Part shown: positions 32,905 to 40,335 of the stretch, one piece after another
How positions within the stretch are numbered: the stretch's first letter is position 1
Layout of the letters: each line of letters starts with the position of its first letter
Assembly: GCF_965200585.1 (NCBI RefSeq)
Contig: NZ_OZ241361.1
DNA from: Bacterioplanoides sp965200585
GTDB lineage: Bacteria > Pseudomonadota > Gammaproteobacteria > Pseudomonadales > Oceanobacteraceae
Reading direction: 5' to 3' (one strand)
Length of the DNA: 64,000 bases
The notes under the pieces: model-generated
Seen by the model: the letters and a program-made list of their open reading frames with translations, nothing else
Told to the model about the DNA's origin: nothing
Database searches by the model: none
Made by a program: the position numbers and the translations under genes

Positions 32905-33774
32905 ATGTCAGAAACACCTGAAACTAACTCCGCAACCAGCGAACCAGAGAACCTGCAAGGGAAAATCGATATCCCTGCACCACCGGCGATTATTGAAACA
33001 CTCAGTCGCTCGATGGCAGATCTCAATACGATTGGCAAAATGATTGCTGAACAGGAGCAACTGGCCACCGAAGTGGTTAATACTATTAATGCACCCTGTT
33101 TTAATCTGGTTCGTAATATTGCCAATATCGAAGAGGCGGTTCGCTTTCTTGGTCATGAGCGAATTGTTCGTCTGGCAACCGCACGCTCTTTACGTGCTTC
33201 GTTTTTCACCAGTACACAAAGTTTTCCGGAAGAAGTCTGGAATGTAGCCAACCGTGTTGCGGTTGCCAATGTTCTGATTGCCAAAGAATTAAAGCTGGCA
33301 GACAGTGATCAGGCCTATGAAATTGGCTTATTCCACAATATTGGTATGGCGCTGTTGTATAACCACACCAGTCGCTACCGGATTATTATTAAATCGGCCT
33401 ATCGCCATGAAAGTGGTGCCATCAGCGCCTTTGAAAAGCACCATCTGGGTATCAGTCATGCCGAAGTAAGTGGCATGCTTGCCAAACGTTGGCTACTTGA
33501 TGAACTTGCTGTTGACGTAATCAGCAACCATCACAGTACCCAGTGGATTAATCAGCAATTTAAAGAGAACAGTAATGAAGAACTGCTGAACCTGCTTGCC
33601 ATGATCAAGCTATCTGAGCGGATTTCTCATTCTTGTGGCTTTATTGCTCAGGCACCACAAAATTATGAATGGCAACGCGTTGCCCCCGCCATTCTTAACT
33701 ACCTGGGACTCAACGAAACCCAGCTGGAGCGACTGAAACGTCAGGTACTGGAAGGTATGAAACAAGAAGGCTAA
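32905..33774 (+). CDS. HDOD domain-containing protein
   Basis: This 289-residue protein has a short acidic N-terminal tail and an HDOD domain: LNTIGKMIAEQEQLATEVVNTI, EEAVRFLGHERIVRLATARS, DQAYEIGLFHNIGMALLY (the HN in place of HD), and FEKHHLGISHAEVSGMLAKRW, VISNHH. The domain probably has a signalling role. It differs clearly from the HDOD protein at 1533-2369. ATG 32905 is preferred to TTG 32881. The Fur-controlled operon begins 76 bases downstream in the same direction. Confidence 0.88.
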   Translation: MSETPETNSATSEPENLQGKIDIPAPPAIIETLSRSMADLNTIGKMIAEQEQLATEVVNTINAPCFNLVRNIANIEEAVRFLGHERIVRLATARSLRASFFTSTQSFPEEVWNVANRVAVANVLIAKELKLADSDQAYEIGLFHNIGMALLYNHTSRYRIIIKSAYRHESGAISAFEKHHLGISHAEVSGMLAKRWLLDELAVDVISNHHSTQWINQQFKENSNEELLNLLAMIKLSERISHSCGFIAQAPQNYEWQRVAPAILNYLGLNETQLERLKRQVLEGMKQEG

Positions 33775-33790
33775 TACGCTAATCACAGGG

Positions 33791-33829
33791 TTTACATATC
33801 CAATACTTTAAATGATAATAATTATCATT
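33791..33829 (+). promoter_or_regulatory. Promoter with overlapping perfect Fur box
   Basis: TTTACA (33791-33796) and GATAAT (33814-33819) are spaced by 17 bases, a good sigma-70 promoter. The 19-bp perfect palindrome AATGATAATAATTATCATT (33811-33829) matches the Fur consensus and covers the -10, so iron-loaded Fur should block transcription of the ferritin-like/permease operon that starts 21 bases later. Confidence 0.85.
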
Positions 33830-33850
33830 AACAAAGTAAGGAATGACCCT

Positions 33851-34393
33851 GTGCTTGAAAAACGCTCACAACAGCTGATTGCTCTGCTGCAGTCTGTCGC
33901 AGACAATGAGCGCCAGACACACCGACTTTATACGGACTTTCTGTCTTCATCCCATTGTATCAGCCAGGATATCTTCGATTTATGCCATACCGCACTGCAC
34001 GAAGATAAAAGCCACTTTGATGAAATTGATGCCTGCCTGACGCGCTTAACAGAACCGCATCATGCGCTTACACCTGATACTGCGTTTACGTCTGATACTG
34101 CGCTTACATCTGAAACTGAGTTAGCACCTGCCACAGTGTTCACGGCTCCTCCTGCTTACCATTCTCATATTACCTTCACTCCGCAACATCCTTTAACCAC
34201 TCAGAACCTGCTGCAACATTTATGTGATATTGAAGCTTTCTCGGTTAAGGCTTACAACGAGATCTGCAACATTGCTATGGAGTACGACTATCAGGTATTT
34301 GATTTGTCGTACCGCAATATGAACGAAAACCTGGCTCATCTGGACTTCGTCAGTCACCTGCTGAGTAACTTAAATGCGGGTGCTCAACTGTGA
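33851..34393 (+). CDS. Ferritin-like di-iron-type protein
   Basis: From the GTG at 33851 the protein has 180 residues and two helical halves, each with a carboxylate/His pair: E20 and E51-x-x-x-H55 in the first, E128 and E159-x-x-x-H163 in the second. They are joined by a Thr/Pro-rich linker (about residues 70-118). This spacing resembles ferritin-like iron-binding bundles. An upstream in-frame ATG (33812) lies inside the Fur box and would add IIIIINK. It is rejected in favour of GTG 33851, which has AAGGA 8 bases upstream. The stop overlaps the next start by 4 bases (GTGA), so the two proteins are probably made together under Fur control. The exact family is not certain. Confidence 0.7.
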   Translation: MLEKRSQQLIALLQSVADNERQTHRLYTDFLSSSHCISQDIFDLCHTALHEDKSHFDEIDACLTRLTEPHHALTPDTAFTSDTALTSETELAPATVFTAPPAYHSHITFTPQHPLTTQNLLQHLCDIEAFSVKAYNEICNIAMEYDYQVFDLSYRNMNENLAHLDFVSHLLSNLNAGAQL

Positions 34394-35580
34394 CCACCTG
34401 GATCTTAAAGAAAATAGGCATCACTCAGGGGCAGATTAAACCACCGTCATTATTAGCTCAGCTGAATAAAGACAACTTTCTGCTGCTGTTGATTTTATTT
34501 TCACTGCTATTTTTATATCAGGTTGATATCGAATTATTGGATCTGATTATTTCAACTCTGAGCGATGCCTATCTTGGCGTCAGTATTTTTATTGCCGCCA
34601 CCCTTTCTGTTTTTTATTTTCTGGATCGTTATCTGAAAGCAGACCTGACCCGAGTGCTGAATCAGCCAGGTCTGTTTCAGGTGCCCGCTGCAGCTTTTCT
34701 GGGGGCCTTACCCGGTTGTGGTGGCGCCATTATTGTGGTCACTCAGTTTGTTAATGGCCAAATGAGTTTTGGTGCATTAGTAGCGGTATTAATTGCCACG
34801 ATGGGGGATGCGGCTTTTTTATTACTGTCACAACAACCCGAAACGGCATTGCAGGTTTATGGCATCAGCTTACTGGCGGGTATTCTTTTCGGCTATCTGA
34901 TCAATACCCTCCACGGGCCGGATTATATGAAATCCGATTATGACTCGGTCGAAACAGAGGATTATGAAATTCCGCGCCTGCCTTCTAATCTGACCCATTT
35001 TTTTATTTTCATGCTGATTCCGGGAACCCTGCTTGGCCTGGCAGAGGCTTTTCAATTTGATACCAATGCCTGGTTTGGTGCTCTTGCAGTTATTGAACCG
35101 GTGAAATGGATCGGATTTACCGGCGCATTATTATGTATTGCGATCTGGATCAGCCAACCACTGGATTCCTGGTCTGCCCGGTTTGCGGTAAAATCAGAAA
35201 TTAAATACTTAAAAGAAACCGTGGTGGCCGAAACCAGCTTTGTGTCTGTGTGGGTGATTCTCGGTTTTTTATGTTACGAACTGCTGGTGTATTTCACCGC
35301 ACTGGATTTACAGGCTCAGTTCAGCAGCTTAGGTGGCAGCGTTATTTTATTCGCTATTCTGCTAGGGTTTGTGCCGGGTTGTGGCCCACAAATTGTACTA
35401 ACAACCTTGTATCTGAATGGTGTCGTGCCGCTTGCTGCTCAGGTTGCCAATGCAATCAGTAATGATGGCGATGCCCTATTTCCGGCAATTGCGTTAGCAC
35501 CAAAAGCCGCCTTAAGCGCAACACTTTATAGCGCGGTGCCAGCTTTTATGATTGGTTATGGAATGTATTTCTGGAAATAA
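34390..35580 (+). CDS. Ten-TM permease, putative manganese/metal transporter (PF11449-like)
   Basis: This 396-residue protein has about ten membrane helices in two inverted halves, each with a PGCG loop: FLGALPGCGGAIIV near residue 110 and LLGFVPGCGPQIVL near 330. Each is followed by a small-residue/Asp motif (ATMGDAAFLLLS and SNDGDALFPAI). This matches the ArsP-like PF11449 family, often annotated as a putative manganese transporter. The Fur box upstream and the coupled ferritin-like gene suggest iron or manganese movement. Direction of transport is unknown. The start is GTG 34390 in a GTGA overlap. Confidence 0.85.
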   Translation: MTTWILKKIGITQGQIKPPSLLAQLNKDNFLLLLILFSLLFLYQVDIELLDLIISTLSDAYLGVSIFIAATLSVFYFLDRYLKADLTRVLNQPGLFQVPAAAFLGALPGCGGAIIVVTQFVNGQMSFGALVAVLIATMGDAAFLLLSQQPETALQVYGISLLAGILFGYLINTLHGPDYMKSDYDSVETEDYEIPRLPSNLTHFFIFMLIPGTLLGLAEAFQFDTNAWFGALAVIEPVKWIGFTGALLCIAIWISQPLDSWSARFAVKSEIKYLKETVVAETSFVSVWVILGFLCYELLVYFTALDLQAQFSSLGGSVILFAILLGFVPGCGPQIVLTTLYLNGVVPLAAQVANAISNDGDALFPAIALAPKAALSATLYSAVPAFMIGYGMYFWK

Positions 35581-35608
35581 AAAACCACGATCAGGTGATC
35601 GTGGTTTT
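35581..35608 (+). terminator. Rho-independent terminator of the Fur-controlled operon
   Basis: AAAACCACGATC (35581-35592) pairs with GATCGTGGTTTT (35597-35608) around a 4-base loop immediately after the permease stop codon. It ends in a short T-run and has A-runs on the other strand, so it may work in both directions. Confidence 0.8.
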
Positions 35609-35669
35609 CAGGGTTTATCTGCGATTAAATCAACAGACTCACTCTCAGTGAGATTAGCTCGCACTCAAC

Positions 35670-36155
35670 TTAGTGATGATGACCATCCGGGCCATGCACA
35701 TGACCGTGTGCAACTTCTTCATCAGAAGCATCACGAATGGCTTCGACTTTTACACTGAATTGCAGTGATTTGCCCGCCAGCGGGTGGTTGGCATCGACTG
35801 TCACTTCTTCGTCAGTCACTTCAGTAACAATCAGGTTCACCGGCCCTTGTTCGGTATCCGCTGTAAACGCCATACCCGGCTCTACCTTTTCAACACCTTC
35901 AAAGGCTTCTAACGGTACGGTTTGAATACGCTCTTCGCTGTAATCACCGTAAGCATCTTCCGGCGCAACCGTGACATCAAACTCGTCACCAATCTGCTTA
36001 CCATCTAAGGCACTTTCCAGACCCGGAATAATATTCTGAGCACCGTGCAGGTAAGTCATTGGTTCGCCACCTTCAGACGAATCAATCACAGTGCCGGAAT
36101 CCACATCCACTACTTTATAGTGAATGGTTACAACTTTATGTTGTGCAATAGTCAT
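35670..36155 (-). CDS. slyD: FKBP-type peptidyl-prolyl isomerase SlyD
   Basis: SlyD is a cytoplasmic chaperone-isomerase that also binds Ni(II) and helps hydrogenase maturation. The 161-residue protein has the split FKBP domain (VVTIHYKVVDVDSGTVIDSS, YLHGAQNIIPGLESALDG), the inserted IF chaperone flap (residues about 70-130) and a His-rich tail (HGHVHGPDGHHH), shorter than the E. coli tail. It is convergent with the metal-permease operon, separated by a terminator. Confidence 0.93.
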   Translation of the reverse strand: MTIAQHKVVTIHYKVVDVDSGTVIDSSEGGEPMTYLHGAQNIIPGLESALDGKQIGDEFDVTVAPEDAYGDYSEERIQTVPLEAFEGVEKVEPGMAFTADTEQGPVNLIVTEVTDEEVTVDANHPLAGKSLQFSVKVEAIRDASDEEVAHGHVHGPDGHHH

Positions 36156-36418
36156 TATCAGCTATCCACTTGGCCCGGTTCTTCCGGGAGGGTAAGAAAC
36201 AGCGCTTGTTGATTCAACGCTGCATGAAGTCGCCAGTATAACAATGAACGAGGTGAATCACAGAGCTTGTTAGTTACCAGCCGGTGAAGATATGAAAAAC
36301 AATTGTTCATAATCAGAGAAACAGATCACAGAAATCAACATCCGTCCGCGTCTTCTAATGCTCCTTCTCAGAAAAAACAATACTATCAATAAAAACATAA
36401 TAACCAGAGGGGTGAAGG

Positions 36419-38983
36419 ATGAAGAACCTGACCATACCTAATGCCTTGTTTATTTCCCTGCTGATAACCACCAGCATCACCGCTTGCAGTGGTGGAGGTG
36501 GAGGAGGTTCCAGCGATGGTGTTACTTCAACAACAGGGGGAACAACGGCGGATCGCTCAGATGACTCTGATTCAGCCACCCCTGACCCTGGCACGCCCGG
36601 CTCCGATACGACAAACCCAAACAATCCGGGTTCCGGTGAACCAACACAAACCGAATGTGGTGGCCAGGTTATTTATACCGTTGGTGCCTCCCAAGGCGAT
36701 ATTATTCCCGCCAGTGGCCAAACATTGACCTTATCCAGCAATAACAATGACTGGGGCCAGCTGCATTTTTCATCGACACAATTACCACAGAATCTGACGA
36801 ATGCCCGTGAAACATTTCAGTCTTCACGCTACAACGGTCGTACGGGTTGGGAAAATCAAAAAGACGATATCTTTATTCCGATGCGCTCCCACTGGGCGCA
36901 CTGTGTTAGTCAGGATAATCAAGGCAACAATGTTGATAACTTATTTGTGTCGATGACATTACAGGACGGTGATGGCATCGAAGATAACGTCGGTTCTGTT
37001 TTTCATATGCAATACGACAGTGCCAGCCAGAGTTATCTTCGTACCGGTAACGAAATCACCCTCAACGGCATGTGTCATCAGGCACACGGTATTGCTGCGA
37101 ATGCCGACTGCTCACGTGTAGCGTTATTGTGTGAAACCGAGCCAGAAAAAGAGCTGGATCCTTGCTTTAGCGCTACGAAAGATCTGGTGGCTGAAAGCGA
37201 TGATGTACACCTGAAACAGTCGAATAATTATCAGGGCAATGCAAATTTCCTCAGAGATTTGCCGAATGCATTAGTGAATTTCGAGCGCTTTGATTTCAGA
37301 GAGCCGACTTACCTTGAAGAAATTATTCCTATCAGCACTGTACTGCCAACTTTAAATACTCATTACCCTGGCGTATTTAACAGCGACAGTGTTTATAAAA
37401 ACCTGAGCTCTGGCCACTTCTCCACCTTACTGGCCGAGTCTCCGGCTTTTGCTGGAAAAATGGACGAGTTCAGAGAAAGATTCCATATCCAACGCGATGT
37501 GGCTAACGATGAAATCTGGTTGCTGGAATGGAACGCCAATGCCGAGCCAGTCAATCTGGATGATAAATTTGACAGCTTTATTGTTTCCAAATTAGCCGGC
37601 GGATCCGGTGCTAAAACCGCAATGAATTTATTGTATACCGATGTCGAAGATGATGACCGTGGCTGGGGCACCTACGCTTTTGCCCAAAATACCCGTTATT
37701 TTGCTGACGATGGCTCTTCCCACGTTTCTGGCTCACTGAATGTGATTAAACGCGATTTTGAAGATAACGAAGGTATCTGGGAATATGACTTGTTTGGCTC
37801 AGGGGCCAGTGGTCGTAGCGGCCGTGGCTGGGGTAAAGACTGTACTATTGGCCATGTACTGCACGCGCGGGTTGCCTACGACCCCTTCAAACAGGAATAC
37901 ACCGCGGTCTGTACCACTGACCATAACTACCTTGGGGAAAATGTTGGGTACATCCCAAACAGCTTATTTGGCCCTGCGGGGGGCAGCCCTTACAGCCAGC
38001 TGGGTAACATTGCCATTAAAGACGAAAACAGCAAAGCTACAGTGGGTGGCCGCTGGGTACACGTAGTGCAGAATACCAACAGCTATGAATCCATTGGTGG
38101 TGGTCACACGTTAGTTGCATTGGATGAAAACACCAATATGCTGGCGTTTGTTGCCGGTCAACCCACATCGAAAAGCGCTTTTGATGGCTATATACACGAC
38201 AAAGAGAACGGAACGTTACCCGCAGAACAGGCATATGGTGCTAACTGCTATACCAATACTCCTTCAACCCCGAACTGCGATAATGGTTACCTGGATCATT
38301 TAATGTCACTGACGGATGAGAGCCAAACCTATAATGGTGTAACTCCCTTCTTCAATATTCATGATTTAAAGGTTTCGCCTGAAGTGGGTGTAGACACCGG
38401 CCACACGCGCTCTGTCGCACATTACATGCGTTCGGTCACCCGTATTGGTTTATTAAAAACCAACGGTCAAGAGCCCATCCCTGATGAGCGGGTTAAATGG
38501 ATTGGTGACGAGTGGGATTTAAATGCCGATGGTGATATTACCTTCGACAATAAACGCCTGACCGACAACGACGCACAAGCCTGTTCTTACAGTGACCCAC
38601 AGTTGGTGAATCTTGGTAATGGCCGCCTGCTGCTGGGTTATGCCAAACAATTCTGCTATGGCGAGCAATACCGGGACAGCAATAGCTACAACACCCGCCT
38701 GAGCCGTATTAACGGTCTGGATCTGTTAGTGCCTATGTCTTATTACCTCGCAGAACTGGATCTGGATGGCAATATCGTTGCAGGCCCAACGGAATTAAAA
38801 TTAGATAACGGCACAACCTTTGGTTGGGGTGGTTTGGATGAGATTGTTTCGATGGGTGATGGTAAGGCAGCCTGGTTGTACATTGAACAACCGACTCGTG
38901 ATAACCCATCAACCGAAGCACCCGACCCTCTGAACCATAACTGGCGGGTCATGGTATACGAATCGGCTCACAACCAGAATTAA
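36419..38983 (+). CDS. Large lipoprotein of unknown function
   Basis: The 854-residue protein has a lipobox signal (LLITTSITAC, Cys23) followed by a poly-Gly run and a T/S/D/P/G-rich linker to about residue 78, typical of surface-exposed lipoproteins. The large mature domain is rich in W, D, N and G with several Cys pairs (MCHQAHG, LCETEPEKELDPC, NCYTNTPSTPNCDNG), and has one dockerin/EF-hand-like calcium loop (DLNADGDI). I recognise no family. It might be a beta-propeller or an enzyme. Good ribosome site (AGAGGGG). It is monocistronic, convergent with the metallopeptidase gene. Confidence 0.75.
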   Translation: MKNLTIPNALFISLLITTSITACSGGGGGGSSDGVTSTTGGTTADRSDDSDSATPDPGTPGSDTTNPNNPGSGEPTQTECGGQVIYTVGASQGDIIPASGQTLTLSSNNNDWGQLHFSSTQLPQNLTNARETFQSSRYNGRTGWENQKDDIFIPMRSHWAHCVSQDNQGNNVDNLFVSMTLQDGDGIEDNVGSVFHMQYDSASQSYLRTGNEITLNGMCHQAHGIAANADCSRVALLCETEPEKELDPCFSATKDLVAESDDVHLKQSNNYQGNANFLRDLPNALVNFERFDFREPTYLEEIIPISTVLPTLNTHYPGVFNSDSVYKNLSSGHFSTLLAESPAFAGKMDEFRERFHIQRDVANDEIWLLEWNANAEPVNLDDKFDSFIVSKLAGGSGAKTAMNLLYTDVEDDDRGWGTYAFAQNTRYFADDGSSHVSGSLNVIKRDFEDNEGIWEYDLFGSGASGRSGRGWGKDCTIGHVLHARVAYDPFKQEYTAVCTTDHNYLGENVGYIPNSLFGPAGGSPYSQLGNIAIKDENSKATVGGRWVHVVQNTNSYESIGGGHTLVALDENTNMLAFVAGQPTSKSAFDGYIHDKENGTLPAEQAYGANCYTNTPSTPNCDNGYLDHLMSLTDESQTYNGVTPFFNIHDLKVSPEVGVDTGHTRSVAHYMRSVTRIGLLKTNGQEPIPDERVKWIGDEWDLNADGDITFDNKRLTDNDAQACSYSDPQLVNLGNGRLLLGYAKQFCYGEQYRDSNSYNTRLSRINGLDLLVPMSYYLAELDLDGNIVAGPTELKLDNGTTFGWGGLDEIVSMGDGKAAWLYIEQPTRDNPSTEAPDPLNHNWRVMVYESAHNQN

Positions 38984-38994
38984 TCTCTCACACC

Positions 38995-39038
38995 TGAATT
39001 TCGCACTCACAATTTAATAATAATGAGTGCGAAATTCA
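38995..39038. terminator. Stem-loop shared by convergent genes
   Basis: A 15-bp perfect stem (TGAATTTCGCACTCA at 38995-39009 with its complement at 39024-39038) surrounds a 14-base AT-rich loop that contains the stop codon of the minus-strand metallopeptidase gene. There is no clear T-run. It may end both transcripts or protect their 3' ends. Confidence 0.5.
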
Positions 39039-40321
39039 GCGCCACTGAGCCATTGCTGATAGCGTTGTGCGGCAGCCGCTAAACCACCCGGATAAGCCTG
39101 GGCAAAAAATCGAGGGGCGTCATAAGCGCCACACGGGTTCTGAGCAAAATATCCCAACGTTTTTCTCAGCCATTGCTGCCCTGCTTTATGGCCTAATAAA
39201 AAATGCATCATAGCGGCAGACTGAGTGTAATTCTGCTGTTGATTCTCACCATTAAACTGCCGATGGCTCATGCCAACCATGGTCTTAAACTGATAAGGCG
39301 CTGCGTCAGCTGACAGCTGTTCAAAGGCGTACTGATCCGCCTCTATTTGCGCCGAACTGAGTTGCCAGCTCAGCTGCTCCAGATATTGTGCCACTCCTTC
39401 ACTGATCCAGATCGGAGTGCTGCCTAACATGCCCAGCATCATGGCATGGGTCATTTCATGACGGGCGATACGCATGGTGGTCTGATGGTTTGGCTGCACC
39501 GCCAGAAATGCCTGGTTACGGCGGCCATCGTAATACGCCACCCACCCGGCATTCGCCTGTTGCTGCTGTTTATAGGCTTCAAACGTCGCCTGATTGCGGA
39601 AAATCACCAGATTCAGATTAATCTGACGCCACTGGGCTTTGGGGATATAACGCGTCAGAATCCGATACAATAACGACGCTTCTTTATGTAATTCACTCTC
39701 CAGCTGGCTATTGCCTTGCCAACCCTGAAATTCCAGGGTGAGCTTGATGCCCTGGGTTTGACGCCCGTAGGTTTTACTCAGGTTATGAGCATTATCCGAC
39801 TGTGATCGCTCACCAAAATGTACCCGCCCGTTTTTGTCCGTCCAACGATAGATCGATTGTGGTTTTACATCGGTAATCTTCTGGGTTGGTGGTTTCACAC
39901 ATTGGCTGCTGGGGTGCAACCCAGTGTTAACAAAAGTACGGTTAGCAAAAGCACGCTTGCCAGGGTTTTCTTCTGCTGTCTCCGGCTGTTTATGATTCAC
40001 GTTAGAAGGAATTAAGTGGCTGTGTGCTGGACTAGGCGCGGTAGAGGTGTTGATTGTGTCACGCTCCGTTACTGCTTCTGAGGTCGCGGTAAGTGGCGGA
40101 GGAGTCAAAATTAACTCCAATAACTGCGGAGTAATAAATTGGCTTTGCTGTAATTCCAGATAATCCGCCAGCCAGGGTCGTGGGCTGATTTCTAACCAAT
40201 AGCGGCGTTGCTCCGGTGTGCTGTTGTACCAGAACAATTCCGTAGCAACGATGATCAGTAGCAAAGAGAGGCTCATGCCCCACAAGCGGTTAACCAGCCA
40301 GCGTCCTGCTTTTTTTATCAT
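39014..40321 (-). CDS. Membrane-tethered DUF4124-zinc metallopeptidase-like protein
   Basis: Order in the 435-residue protein: membrane anchor (residues 15-30), a low-complexity T/P/S linker (to about 150), a DUF4124 segment (SIYRWTDKNGRVHFGERS, 156-173), and a gluzincin-like peptidase domain with HEMTH (288-292) and a downstream EGVAQYLE Glu308, the usual third zinc ligand about 16 residues later. A DUF1570-like fold is likely. The domain should face the periplasm. It starts 14 bases after the helicase gene ends on the same strand. The protease substrate is unknown. Confidence 0.75.
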   Translation of the reverse strand: MIKKAGRWLVNRLWGMSLSLLLIIVATELFWYNSTPEQRRYWLEISPRPWLADYLELQQSQFITPQLLELILTPPPLTATSEAVTERDTINTSTAPSPAHSHLIPSNVNHKQPETAEENPGKRAFANRTFVNTGLHPSSQCVKPPTQKITDVKPQSIYRWTDKNGRVHFGERSQSDNAHNLSKTYGRQTQGIKLTLEFQGWQGNSQLESELHKEASLLYRILTRYIPKAQWRQINLNLVIFRNQATFEAYKQQQQANAGWVAYYDGRRNQAFLAVQPNHQTTMRIARHEMTHAMMLGMLGSTPIWISEGVAQYLEQLSWQLSSAQIEADQYAFEQLSADAAPYQFKTMVGMSHRQFNGENQQQNYTQSAAMMHFLLGHKAGQQWLRKTLGYFAQNPCGAYDAPRFFAQAYPGGLAAAAQRYQQWLSGAEFRTHYY

Positions 40322-40335
40322 GCGATCACTTCCCG

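Noticed and set aside
33812..33850. ATG start at 33812 for the ferritin-like gene
   Set aside because: It lies inside the Fur box and would encode IIIIINK from the operator sequence itself. GTG 33851 has a proper ribosome site.
36355..36624. Minus-strand frame over the start of the lipoprotein gene
   Set aside because: Its proline-rich sequence is just the complement of the Gly/Ser-coding linker.
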